Assembly (NCBI GenBank): GCA_904063045.1
Contig: CAJFCJ010000086.1
Location: 1 to 46,856, forward strand
From: Dimorphilus gyrociliatus
Lineage: Eukaryota > Annelida > Polychaeta > Dinophilidae
Length of the DNA stretch: 46,856 bases
Direction of reading: 5' to 3'
Shown here: piece after piece, positions 11,656-21,279 of the stretch
How the letters are laid out: each line of letters starts with the position of its first letter
Position numbering within the stretch: the first letter of the stretch is position 1
Position numbers and translations under genes: made by a program
The notes under the pieces: model-generated
What the model was told of the DNA's origin: nothing
What the model saw: the letters and a program-made list of their open reading frames with translations, nothing else
The model's database searches: none

Positions 11656-12207
11656 TTTTTATTATAACCAAATTTTGAAGAAAAAAAAGTTTTAAAAAAA
11701 ACTTAATAATCCCTTCTCCTAGATTTCCTCTATTTTTTGAAAAATCATTTTATTGATCGAAGGGGGTGTAGTATCCTTTATACCTGCTAATTATTTATTA
11801 TTAAAATTAAGAGATTGATGTTCATATTTTTTTCTGTCTTTTTAACCAATCAAAAATATGTATTTTTAAATCTCTATAAGTTTTTTTCTGTTTGGTAAAT
11901 TTTAGGGGGTTTTGTCAGGGGTATGTATATAATAAAAATTTAAAAGCCACTTATAACAGACTTGAACTGATTTTAATACTATTACAATATTAATTTTTAA
12001 CAAAGTTGTTTATTTATTTATTCAGAATGGCGGGTGCTCATGATTTTTTTATTATTAATATTACACTTTTGGAAAGAATCTAAAATTGGCTATAGGCGTA
12101 TTTTTCGAGATTTTTTTCAAAAATGGAATATTATAAAAACTAAAATGGAAATCAGTTAAATACAATTTTTTTTAGAAAAAGTCAAAAATTGGTTATAGTA
12201 TTAATTT
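11656..12207. other. Non-coding stretch, A
   Basis: No gene is found. It holds GC-richer patches ('gaagggggtgtag' near 11759 and 'ttagggggttttgtcaggggt' split around 11903-11924) that may be remains of transposon ends. The last 50 bases are the putative 5' flank of the membrane-protein gene and lack the CCC triplet or AACACGTGTT site seen before other genes. Confidence 0.5.
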
Positions 12208-13398
12208 ATGCTTTTTTTGAATATAAAAAAAGGAGGTATTCATAAAAGTGTGATTGAGTCTACCCCAATGAAAGATTTACTACATTACATGATATACTTT
12301 AATTTTACAGTTAGAGTTTGTATCTATCTTTATGATATTCTTACAATTAATAAAAAAGAAGCAATAAACATTTATAAAGATACAGACATATCAGAAGAGA
12401 AGATAAAGACAGATTTATTTAAAAGGAAGCTTCAAAAAGTAACTTATATCTTTCTTCATTTTTTGTCATTTCTAATGGAGATAGCGGTTCTAAAATATAA
12501 TTATTTTGATAAAATACAAACATTTTTAGAATCCAAACTTAGTCATAAAAGCAGTACTATAATTATACTTCTTATTTTTTATAGTTTAGTTGCTCCTATA
12601 TTTTGTTTTACAACCTTTTTTAATATACTAAACACTATAGGTGGCAATTTAATAATATTTTTTCTTTTTTATGCCTTATTTTGGTTCTTTTTTCTATTCA
12701 TTTATGTATTTATTATGAATATATATGTTCTTGCAGTTATTTCTACTATTTGCATTTTTTATCCAATATATGACATTTTCTTTGGAAATCCCGATGTGGC
12801 TGTTAAAAATATTGATTTAAAAATTAATAAAAAAACAAGAGATATGTTAGGATCTATAGAAGTTTATGAATCACCTACGGAATTTTCTACTTTCACTACC
12901 TTCAGAACTATTAGTAAAAAAGTAATATTAATTAAAAATTCTGAGGAAATGGAAGACCATAACGGAATCATTTTATTTGGTATTAACTTTATTAATTCAG
13001 GGTATAATTTTATTATCGATATTCTTTATTCAGTATTTAATTTATTAATTGCGCTGTTTATTGGCTATTTTGGAAATATGTTTGATCTCATGATTTATTA
13101 CGATTTCACTAGTATAACAAAAAACATGATTTATATATGTTTAATGTTTAACATTGCGTTTAAATTGTTTTTTCCTATTAAATTTTATATTATTTCATTG
13201 TTATATTCTGACTCTGATAAATTTGCAGCTAAAAACGGTGGAGGTGATGGCTTAAGAAATCTATACATTAAAAAAGGAATAGAAGACGATGAAAACATCG
13301 CTAATAATGGTTATTCCAATTATCTAGAATCTATTATGAATGATGTTTTTAATAAAGTGAAGCTATTAAATGAGAACATAAGTGGTGATGTTGTTTAG
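12208..13398 (+). CDS. Multi-pass membrane protein, unknown function
   Basis: This is the only full-length copy of three (396 residues). Hydrophobic segments lie at about residues 25-45, 78-96, 116-140, 147-170, 171-193, 265-288 and 305-333, so roughly seven membrane spans. A soluble loop lies at about 200-260 (rich in T, S and charged residues). The tail of about 60 residues (335-396) is charged and contains an NGGGDG patch. I do not recognise the family, and transporter or receptor roles would be guesses. The ATG at 12208 is used because an upstream hydrophobic frame has no ATG and joins only if an A-run is shortened by one base, as happens in copy 1. The gene lies between transposon remnants yet keeps a clean frame, which argues for function. 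Confidence 0.72.
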   Translation: MLFLNIKKGGIHKSVIESTPMKDLLHYMIYFNFTVRVCIYLYDILTINKKEAINIYKDTDISEEKIKTDLFKRKLQKVTYIFLHFLSFLMEIAVLKYNYFDKIQTFLESKLSHKSSTIIILLIFYSLVAPIFCFTTFFNILNTIGGNLIIFFLFYALFWFFFLFIYVFIMNIYVLAVISTICIFYPIYDIFFGNPDVAVKNIDLKINKKTRDMLGSIEVYESPTEFSTFTTFRTISKKVILIKNSEEMEDHNGIILFGINFINSGYNFIIDILYSVFNLLIALFIGYFGNMFDLMIYYDFTSITKNMIYICLMFNIAFKLFFPIKFYIISLLYSDSDKFAAKNGGGDGLRNLYIKKGIEDDENIANNGYSNYLESIMNDVFNKVKLLNENISGDVV

Positions 13399-13712
13399 AT
13401 TAAACAATTTTTATTTATATTAAAGGTTTTAGTTATTTCATTTATATTTCTTTAGGGAAGTAATTAACGAATAGACTTTCCTTTGAGTTATATAACATTG
13501 ATAACTTGAAAAGGAGTAAAAATGTTTATAATATTTTATTTATTACAATTTTTGTCTTATAAAAAGAAGATATGAGTAATTTTTATAAATTCAACATATA
13601 ACTCATATTATAAACATATTTAATAATTACTAGACATTAAATAATATAAAGAAGAGACAAAGCTAATCTTTATTAATTTTCTGTTCATAATTGAAATTTA
13701 AATTATAATTTG
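13399..13712. other. Spacer ending in flanking direct repeat DR1
   Basis: This AT-rich 3' flank of the membrane-protein gene has no gene. The last 76 bases (about 13637-13712) are a direct repeat, roughly 87 percent identical by eye to 15654-15730, and abut the outer end of the Ginger-like element's inverted repeat. Confidence 0.6.
13637..13712 (+). repeat. Direct repeat DR1 flanking the Ginger-like element
   Basis: It begins 'ttaaataatataaagaag' and ends immediately before the terminal TGTTAG. Its partner at 15654-15730 starts immediately after the terminal CTACA. About ten mismatches separate them. Either this is an extraordinarily long target duplication or the element sits in an older tandem repeat. 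Confidence 0.7.
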
Positions 13713-13996
13713 TGTTAGAACGAATAACACACCCCTCAACGAATAAACACCCCTAGTTTTCCTATTAATTTACCACAAAAAAAATTTTTTTTAATTATTT
13801 TTGAACCCTTTTTTGTTATTTTGGTAAGGACGAATAAACGCCCATACCAAAATAGCACAAATCGCTTAGGGCGGGATAAGTAAATTAATAGGATTTTTGA
13901 TTTTTTTGTCAAACATTAACGAATAAACGCCCCTATCAAATTACCACAAAAAATTTCTACTAATTTAATATAAAATTTTTCAATAAATATTTTTAA
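13713..13996 (+). repeat. Ginger-like terminal inverted repeat with iterons
   Basis: It contains four spaced copies of 'cgaataaacgcccct' or close variants, near 13720, 13739, 13829 and 13919. It also contains a local hairpin, 'attttggta' against 'taccaaaat', enclosing the third copy. Such iterated sites are plausible integrase-binding sites. Confidence 0.7.
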
Positions 13997-14250
13997 TAGG
14001 GATTTGTCTACGATTTTTTGATTTTGTAGATCATCTTTAATAGTGAAATTGTTATTAGAGATATCAATAACTGTATAAATTTCACTATAATATAATAAAA
14101 CTAAAGGATGGCGTCTTGTATTTATATTTGTACTAAAATCCTTTGCAAGAATACATTTATCTGCTATATTTAATTCTCTATTATCTCTAATTCGTCTATT
14201 ATGTTCTTTAGTGTATTGTCTAACATAATTTATGATCTATCTCTTGCTAA

Positions 14251-15158
14251 CTATAGAACATCCATATTGTCAAAATTAACATTGTTCGGATCTTTTCCTC
14301 TGAACAACACATAAGGTTTGAAGGTTGTAGCGCTATTTATTGTATTATTATATTGATAAACAATATCATCATGTAAGTTAATCCATTTTTCTGTTCCTTC
14401 TAATCCTTTCCTTAACCTCAGTTTTAGGGTTCTATTAAGCCTCTCTATTACTCCCTGGTATTGAGGATGTTTGGGTCTACCTGTTATGTGAGATATATTA
14501 TATTTACTACATAATCCAAGCATATTATTATTTATAAACTCACGACCATTATACGTATGTAGTATAATCCATGGTCCTTCAATTCTGAATATATTTGCAA
14601 AAATATTGTATACTGTTGAAGCTTGTTTATTTTTTAATTTTTAGCTGAATACATATTTTGAGAAACAATCTATCAAACTAAGTATGTACTTATATCCTTC
14701 ATTAAGCTCTGCATATCTAGATAAATCGATTATATCAGCTTGTAATCTTTCATACACACTATATACGACTATAGGTCTAATTGGCGCATACTAGATATAG
14801 GGACTACTTTCTGACATCATTCACATGATGAAATATAATTTTTTATATAAGACTCTGTAATATTAATATAGTGGGCTTCTATATTCTGCTTTATTTTTCT
14901 AGAACAAGCATGGCGTGGTAAATTAAATTGTTAGATTATAGTGTTTCTTCCTTCTTCATCATAGCTGCTTATATACTTTCTGATTTCTGGCCCTTTCTTT
15001 AAATATAACTCATTGTTTTTTATTAAAAACTGTTGTGCTTTGGTTTTAAATGTACGTTTTTGGTATTTACTAAGACCATTAGGGTATATCGTATTTCTTA
15101 AATAAGCAATTAATTGATCTTTTTCGGTAGAAGTATTAATATTAGGAATTTTTGGCAT
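14251..15158 (-). pseudogene. Gypsy/Ginger-type integrase pseudogene, copy 2
   Basis: The ATG at 15158 follows a CCC triplet directly. The first 75 codons (MPKIPNINTS) end in TAA at 14931. Continuing frames give an integrase zinc-binding segment (RHACS..EAHY..SCE*CQK), with an in-frame TGA at 14817-14819 between the two final cysteines. The core reads DIIDLSRYAEL and LIDCFSKYVFS, then HTYNGREF, where the catalytic Asp is replaced by Tyr. The last 90 codons (14523-14251) contain GRPKHPQYQGVIERLN with the final Glu. Copy 3 still has Asp (HTDNGREF). The gene is dead, with at least two stops and several shifts. Confidence 0.78.
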
Positions 15159-15366
15159 GGGACAAAAAATGTCAAAAACTTTTAAAACATTATTTTTACT
15201 ATAAAGATCGTATCAAAACAATTAAATATATGATATATCACAAATGTACAAAAAATAATAAATAAATTAAAATTGTTATAGTTTTAAGAATTGAAAAATG
15301 TATTGATATAATACTTTTAAATAAAGGTAATTTTTTAAGATTACCTGACAAATTTATTGATTAATA

Positions 15367-15653
15367 ATTAAAAATATTTAAGGAAAAATTTTATATTTAA
15401 TTATTAGGAATTTTTTGTAGTAATTTGGTAGAGGCGTTTGTTCATTGTTTTTTGACAAAAAAATCAAAAATCCTATTGATTTACTTATCCCCACCCTAAG
15501 CGATTTGTGCTATTTTGGTAGGGGTGTTTATTTGTCGTTACCAAAATAACAAAAAAGAGTTCAAAAATAATAAAAAAATGTTTTTTTTGTAGTAAATTAA
15601 TAAGAAAACTAGGGCGCGTTTATTCTTTGAGGGGTGTATTGTTCGACCCTACA
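15367..15653 (-). repeat. Ginger-like terminal inverted repeat, partner
   Basis: Inverted partner of 13713-13996, diverged by point changes and small indels but with the same iterated motif. Confidence 0.7.
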
Positions 15654-16197
15654 TTAAATAATATAAAGAAGACACAAAGTCAACCTTTATTAATTTTCTA
15701 TTCATAATTAAAATTTAAGCTATAACTTGTTATAAATTTATGTTATATTATCATAAATTGCTAGTCTAGCCATTAATTCAGTTAAGCAAGAGATATACTT
15801 ATATTTTAAATAAGATAGTATTTAAAACTAAATACTTCACTAATTTTTAATTCTCTTTGGTTATAGAATTTATTTTCAACTTGTATTTTTTTAAGTAAAT
15901 TTTATGATATAAATGTTTCAGTGGAAATTATTCAATAACTATTTCTTATAAACTTTTGTCTTTTGTCAAATAAGTAAAAACTGACGTGTAACCACCAAAT
16001 GGGAATAATTTATCAAAAAAATGTATAACATAATATTTTAATTTAAATAGTGTTTCTAGTAATTTAGCTAAATTGAAAATAGAATAATTATTTTTTAAAC
16101 AAATATTTATAAGATTGAAGTATATTTTGATGAGATATAAAAATCAAAATTGTCCTTTTACAGAAAAAGTATAAAGTATAGAAACTTATAGCAGCCC
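15654..16197. other. Direct repeat DR2 and 5' flank of the acidic-protein gene
   Basis: The first 77 bases are DR2. The rest is AT-rich with no gene. A run of A at 16014-16020 is the empty counterpart of the Merlin site in A''. Near the start codon there is a TATA-like 'gtataaagtata' (16169-16180). Confidence 0.6.
16195..16197 (+). promoter_or_regulatory. CCC start-proximal signal
   Basis: CCC lies immediately before the ATG at 16198. CCC-like triplets close to start codons are a reported microsporidian gene signal. The same arrangement precedes the integrase ATG (15159-15161), and looser versions precede the cullin-like and Rpn6 genes. Confidence 0.5.
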
Positions 16198-17235
16198 ATG
16201 CTAATCATGTTTAATCTATTAAGCACTGTATTCTCAGCTGACTCTGTAGAAGTGTCGCTTCACAGTTTAATTAATAAGAAAATACAAAGTCTAGGCGAAC
16301 AATTGATTGAAAGAAGTCAACTTGTTGAGGATACCTCAATTAATCCTCAGGAATTAATTGAAAAGTTTATGAGTTATGATAAAAAAGTGTTTTTGAACCC
16401 AAATAGCCTAGAAAAGGAAGAGATAATCATTAAACAATGTTTCTTAATTACCGCAATAGAAGATACGCTAAATATGCTTAAAAAGGAACAATATGCTGAG
16501 TTAGAGAATTTTATTTATTATTTAGATAGCAAACTTTCAGATCCAGATACTTTTGTTCATAATAAACCATGGATTTTAAATGAAAACCATTTACAAAGAA
16601 AAGATGATAGTATTGATTCTAAAAAAAAAACTAGAAAACTAAAAGAAACTATGCAAAATAAGTCTAAATTGAGATCAGAAAATGACTCGATGTTTGATGA
16701 ATCTTCTAAATCAATTCATGTCAAAAATTTAAGGTTAGGTAAGATTGTTATTCGGAACTTCCATTGTAATTCCATATTCAACGAAGAACCTAAAAATTCT
16801 ATAGGAAAGGAGATTTTAAGTTCATTGGAGGTTGATATAAATCCCTCTTCCGAAGATGAATATTCATCTAATACAGTTGATTCTACAGAGCTATCTTCAG
16901 ATGATAAAGATATATCAAGAACTTCTAAGCAAACAGACCAAGATAGTAGCTCTAGTGATGATGATTACCAAAAGGAAGATCTAGAAGAAGGAATTAACAA
17001 TAGTGAAGAAACCAAACCATTGCTAGAGGACTTTAATAGGGAGTTCAAAGAAAACGGTGAAGTAGTTACGAAGTATTACACTAATAATAAGTATGAAACA
17101 CTAAAAGAAGATGAAGCTTGTAATAGTACTAAGCGAAATGATGAAAAACAGCCAGAAACCGAAGTTATAAAGTCTGGTTTGAATAAAGAAAATGAACGAA
17201 TAATTTCAGAGTCGCATGAAATTAATAGTAATTGA
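16198..17235 (+). CDS. Acidic Ser/Asp-rich protein, possibly secreted
   Basis: The protein is 345 residues and is present intact again at 40641-41678. A short hydrophobic start (MLIMFNLLSTVFSA) could be a signal peptide, though it is short and lacks basic residues. Residues about 15-110 are mixed helical. A Lys-rich patch lies at about 130-150. A strongly acidic Ser/Asp region lies at about 200-262, including SSSSDDD, and the tail is Glu/Lys/Asn-rich. There is no recognised domain. Possible roles are a secreted effector, a polar-tube or wall-associated protein, or a nuclear acidic protein. The start is chosen at 16198 because of the CCC directly before it; a second Met three codons later is possible. 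Confidence 0.68.
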   Translation: MLIMFNLLSTVFSADSVEVSLHSLINKKIQSLGEQLIERSQLVEDTSINPQELIEKFMSYDKKVFLNPNSLEKEEIIIKQCFLITAIEDTLNMLKKEQYAELENFIYYLDSKLSDPDTFVHNKPWILNENHLQRKDDSIDSKKKTRKLKETMQNKSKLRSENDSMFDESSKSIHVKNLRLGKIVIRNFHCNSIFNEEPKNSIGKEILSSLEVDINPSSEDEYSSNTVDSTELSSDDKDISRTSKQTDQDSSSSDDDYQKEDLEEGINNSEETKPLLEDFNREFKENGEVVTKYYTNNKYETLKEDEACNSTKRNDEKQPETEVIKSGLNKENERIISESHEINSN

Positions 17236-18145
17236 TTTAATCTTCTAATTAATTAAAATTATTAATGGAAAATGTAATTTAATGTAGTTTTTAATAGTTT
17301 TAGATTTTATTCGTGCCTTTTGTTGATTTTATTAAATCAATATCCTATTGGTTAAATACATCCTCTATATAAATAAGTTACTTTTAATCACCTTTGATGG
17401 TCTTAGTTAATATAAAACTAAACTTATGATAAAATAGAGTGATTTTAAGGAACTAAAAAAATGTTACCAAAAAGTAACAACAATAATCTGACTGTATATA
17501 TAAATTAAAAGCGCTCTTTAATTATTAGGATATATTGAGTATAATAATAGCATTTCTATTATTTCTATTTCGAAACTCTTGGAAACATAAAATTCTTTAT
17601 TTAATATTAAAAAAATTCTATTTTAGGATTATCACTATTTCTAACTTAAATTAAGTTTATATATTGCAAACTATAAATAAACAATGAATACTGTTCTGCA
17701 ATAACCTTGAACTTTAGTGAACCCCTCATTTCATCTCTAATGCCTTAATTTGGTGCTTATTTCAAATATTTGTTTTATTATCAAATTCATTTAATAGGCT
17801 TTTTATAAAATGTGGGAAAATTATAAATGTTTTGCTATAAATTTCACGACTTTGACCTATTTTTTTATTAGTTTAGCCCCGCAATTCTGACGAATTAAGA
17901 AAAGTTTTATGAATAAAAAATCAAAAAAGTCAATTTAAAGCTATTTTCAACAAAAATATAGTTTAAAGTTTTCTGTTTAGTTGTTTAACATATAAACCGA
18001 TTATTTTTTTTGAGCTAATAAAAATTATAAGTCATTGTTCAATTTCATAAAAAAAAACTTAAATAGATATTTAGTATAAATGAGAAATACCACTTTAATT
18101 TAAAAATAATATAAATTTACTGATATCCCGACAATTATTAAAAAA
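17236..18145. other. Non-coding stretch, B
   Basis: This lies between the 3' ends of the convergent acidic-protein and RING genes. I see no reading frame, repeat or RNA that I can support. Its mirror copy (39737-40640) differs by homopolymer losses only, in the parts compared. Confidence 0.6.
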
Positions 18146-19381
18146 TCAAAAGGTCGATCTCTTTGCATTAAATACTCTTGAAAATAGATTTTTAAGTGGA
18201 TAATATTCTGTTTTTCCATTTAAATAGTTTTTATAATGTTCTACACCATCCTTGTAAGCTCTTATATATTTTTTTTTATACTTGATTTGCTGTTTATCTG
18301 AAACTTTTATCGCATTTAATCTTACCATATTATGACCGTCGAGCTCTTTAATGTTAAAAGGTGGGTCAACATCAGCATCCGTTGAATCTGAGTAATCCAC
18401 AATCGATTTCATTGTTCTTTCAATAATACATTTTATTGTTTTTGTTTCTGGAAAAAAAGATGTCATTAATTTATCACAAATAGTAAGACTTAGCTTATTT
18501 TCTACGATTAAACTACCTAATAAATAAACGTTATAGTCCAAATGAATAGTAAATCCATATAATGGTTGGCCTAAATAATTATAATCATAGATATTATATG
18601 TAATGATCTCCTTAAAGTATTTGATGAAGGTGAAAGGCGGGGTTAAATGCTGGATAATATCTATATCGTCAATATATTGCTCAACATCACTATGTACCCC
18701 TGTTGGTGATATTAAGTTTACGGCATTTGACACTATTTTATCATTCTTACAAATTATACACTCAATTTCTGGATTTTCTGTAGAAAAATAAAGAGGATTA
18801 AAATTTAAAATACATGGCTTGGCATGGAATTTATGTTTACACGAAAATATTACCTTGAATGTATCATCTGTAAAATGCTTGTTACAATAATCACACATGT
18901 TAATACTCAATGCATCATTTAATTGCTTCAAATCATATAAAACATTCCTTATTGTACCATCTTCTTTTATATGATCCGTATATAAATGAAATTTCATTGA
19001 ATTTTTTAAAGCGGATAGACTCTTAATGACTTCATCAACTTTCATACTATTAATTTTTCGAACTAATACATATAACCTCTTTTTGAAGCTAGATAAATCA
19101 TCTCTAAACATATTCAGTCTTAAATACAAAATATATTCATCATATAAAGAAATTATATCATCACTTCTATTCCCAAGTCGCTCTTTCAGTTCGTAATTGT
19201 CTAATGCTTTTTTTAGAAACTTCATCTTAATGTTTAGATCGGCCACAAGCTTTTCTTCACTTTGCTGAAATCTTTTTGTTTTTAACTCTAGCGTCGAATT
19301 CATATCTTTAATTCTCGAAAAAACATGCGCTTTGTTATAACCAATTAAAAAGTTAATCATATAATTAAAGAAAGAAATCAT
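18146..19381 (-). CDS. RING-type zinc-finger protein
   Basis: This is the intact copy (411 residues). Cysteines and histidines are spaced as a RING-H2-like finger: C163-x2-C166, then C181-x-H183-x2-H186-x3-C190, then C208-x2-C211. Residues about 24-160 are predicted to be helical and probably coiled (FQQSEEKL, KKALDNYELKER). About 200 residues follow the finger without a recognised domain. The family role would be E3 ubiquitin ligase or a membrane-tethering scaffold. The helix-then-finger layout faintly recalls the C-terminus of Vps18/Pep3, but the long tail does not fit, so I give no symbol. An AACACGTGTT palindrome lies 33 bases upstream of the ATG. The mirror copy is frameshifted at homopolymers. 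Confidence 0.68.
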   Translation of the reverse strand: MISFFNYMINFLIGYNKAHVFSRIKDMNSTLELKTKRFQQSEEKLVADLNIKMKFLKKALDNYELKERLGNRSDDIISLYDEYILYLRLNMFRDDLSSFKKRLYVLVRKINSMKVDEVIKSLSALKNSMKFHLYTDHIKEDGTIRNVLYDLKQLNDALSINMCDYCNKHFTDDTFKVIFSCKHKFHAKPCILNFNPLYFSTENPEIECIICKNDKIVSNAVNLISPTGVHSDVEQYIDDIDIIQHLTPPFTFIKYFKEIITYNIYDYNYLGQPLYGFTIHLDYNVYLLGSLIVENKLSLTICDKLMTSFFPETKTIKCIIERTMKSIVDYSDSTDADVDPPFNIKELDGHNMVRLNAIKVSDKQQIKYKKKYIRAYKDGVEHYKNYLNGKTEYYPLKNLFSRVFNAKRSTF

Positions 19382-19413
19382 GGATACAAAAATAAATTCT
19401 TTTAAATTTTGTT

Positions 19414-19423
19414 AACACGTGTT
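19414..19423. promoter_or_regulatory. AACACGTGTT palindrome upstream of the RING gene
   Basis: This perfect 10-bp palindrome, with an E-box CACGTG core, begins 33 bases upstream of the A of ATG. The same 10-mer occurs at exactly the same distance from the gene at 25096-25833. It is a candidate binding site for a bHLH-type factor or a core promoter element. Confidence 0.55.
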
Positions 19424-20429
19424 TTTACTCTGTTTGTTAAAAGTGATAAATTGTTATAAAAACTCTTAATAAAATAAGAAAACATCTTACAATATTGAAT
19501 CTATTAGCCTTTCTTATTAAATATAAAAAAATAGGCTCTAGTCAATAAACAATCAACACTCATTTATATATTTTTAGTAACGTTATATTTTTGATCAACC
19601 TTCCCTAAATAGCATGGAATTTGGAAATTAGTTTACAACTTGTTTTTCACCAGAACCTCCATATTATTTAAATATTAGAATATTTATTGAAAATCATTTT
19701 ACGCTTTATTTCAACTAAAGTCATATTTATTTACAAAAAGGAGATCTTTTTTCTTAAGATGTAAAAAGCTAAAAGTTTTACAAATATTAGATAAATAGAT
19801 GTTTTGATAAACTTAAGCTTTGTTGAAACCAATCTAAAATTTAGTAAATATAAATTTTAAAATTTTCTTTCTATTATTACACTATTGAAAGTGAAGTTAG
19901 GTATTCTAAAAAAAAAGCTTCCAAGATTAAAATAACTAAAAAGAGTTTATTGAATATCATATAATACATATTTGTTTTTATACAAAATTTTCTATAAATT
20001 GAATTCTCATTCTATATTAGTATAAGTTTTATATAAAAATCCCCTCTTATATTGGATAAGCACTAGTTACAAGAAATAAAATATTCTGTTTTAAGATTAA
20101 AGTTAGAGAAATAATAACATTATTAGTAATAGCAACGAAAAGACAGCGTTTTTTAATCTAAAATCTAGATATCATCTCAAAAAGTTATAAAATAGGAATT
20201 ATCGAAAGAATACCGAATTCTAGTAGAAGAAACTCTTTTTTCGTATATCTATAAAGATTTTATTAAGGACCGTTTAAAAAATTCACTTTTGTCATCAAAA
20301 TAGGTGTTAAAATTTATATCAGTCAATGTTTTTACAAATACTATAAGAAAAACATTAAATAAGCTCCAGTACTAAACATTATTTATCTAGATTAATCAAT
20401 CAATACGGGAACCATTAAGGGAGTAAAGA
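19424..20429. other. Non-coding stretch, B
   Basis: AT-rich DNA upstream of the RING gene, with no supported gene, RNA or mobile element. Confidence 0.6.
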
Positions 20430-20760
20430 CTAGATATTAATGAAACAATGTTATATGGGGATAAATTTAGATTCCTACTATGTGAATGTGATAGAAAGGA
20501 GTTGTTATGAATAAAATAATAAGAGGTTTAAAACCCAAAACGATTTAATCTAAACAAACCATACTTTTGAAGAGAAATTAATATACGGGAATGTATGTAT
20601 TAAAAGGCCTAGGAAACCATGTCCAGAACATTTCAAATTATACTATCTTAATATTAAAAATGCATTGATAAAGGCTAATCTAGCAGATTTATTTTTCAAT
20701 AAGACAATACTTTTTGTCACGTGTCTAAAGTCAAAAAACAACTTAAAAAAAATGAAATAG
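20430..20760 (+). pseudogene. Unrecognised coding remnant
   Basis: Two short open stretches in different frames look more protein-like than the surroundings. One starts near 20430 (NETMLYGDKFRFLLCECD). The other, at 20566-20760, has 64 codons including KRPRKPCPEHFKLYYLN. The Cys spacing suggests a zinc-binding segment, but I cannot assign a family. It is possibly a decayed transposon gene. There is no usable start codon. Confidence 0.3.
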
Positions 20761-21279
20761 GGGAAATAAGCTTTTTCATAAGATCACAATATCTAAACCT
20801 ATAGATGTTATTTTTTTGAACTATTAGTAAAAGTAAATTGAAAAAGTACATAAAATCACTGATTATATCAGATATGTAAACTAACGAATTATGGAATAAT
20901 ACAATAGAAGAATTCAAGTCTAAATATTTAAAATCAATAAAAATAGTTTTAAGCTACATTAACAAATAAAATACCTTTAATTAATTATTAAATATAATTT
21001 TCTAAATCCTATAATTTTTTTCACAAAATATCTAAAAATTATAAAAAAAAATAAAATAACAAACATTTATTATAAAACATCCAATAAAACTTTATCAATT
21101 ATATAAATTCATTCTTTTTATAGTATTTGTTTTTCAGAGAATCATAAAAAGATAAATTTTTTAAAAAAATTATATAAATTTATATTCAATTTTATAAAAC
21201 AATTTCAATATTAAAGCTTTTTTAAAAAACAATTTTATTTTCAAAATTGAATCTAAAAAAAACACTTTTAATAATTTTT
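20761..21279. other. Non-coding stretch, B
   Basis: Very AT-rich DNA downstream of Rpn6, with nothing supported. A short shadow frame on the minus strand (20717-20917) lacks any protein-like features. Confidence 0.55.

Larger units (their letters stand above)
13713..15653 (-). mobile_element. Ginger-like DNA transposon, copy 2
   Basis: This element of about 1.94 kb is bounded by imperfect terminal inverted repeats of about 285 bp (13713-13996 and 15367-15653) that start with TGT and end with ACA. Inside is only a gypsy-type integrase frame, with no sign of gag, protease or reverse transcriptase. An integrase-only element with terminal inverted rather than direct repeats matches the Ginger class of cut-and-paste transposons. 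A fragment of a Polinton or an internally deleted gypsy element is less likely given the symmetric ends. Each inverted repeat carries about four copies of a 'cgaataaacgcccc' motif. Confidence 0.72.
8985..16492. repeat. Palindrome 1, right arm (A)
   Basis: This is the inverted partner of 1-7507, beginning right after the TA at 8983-8984. It carries, in order, a decayed Tc1 3' half, a pogo pseudogene, a Merlin fragment, the only intact membrane-protein gene, the Ginger-like element and the start of the acidic-protein gene. The part beyond about 11988 also belongs to palindrome 2. Confidence 0.96.
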
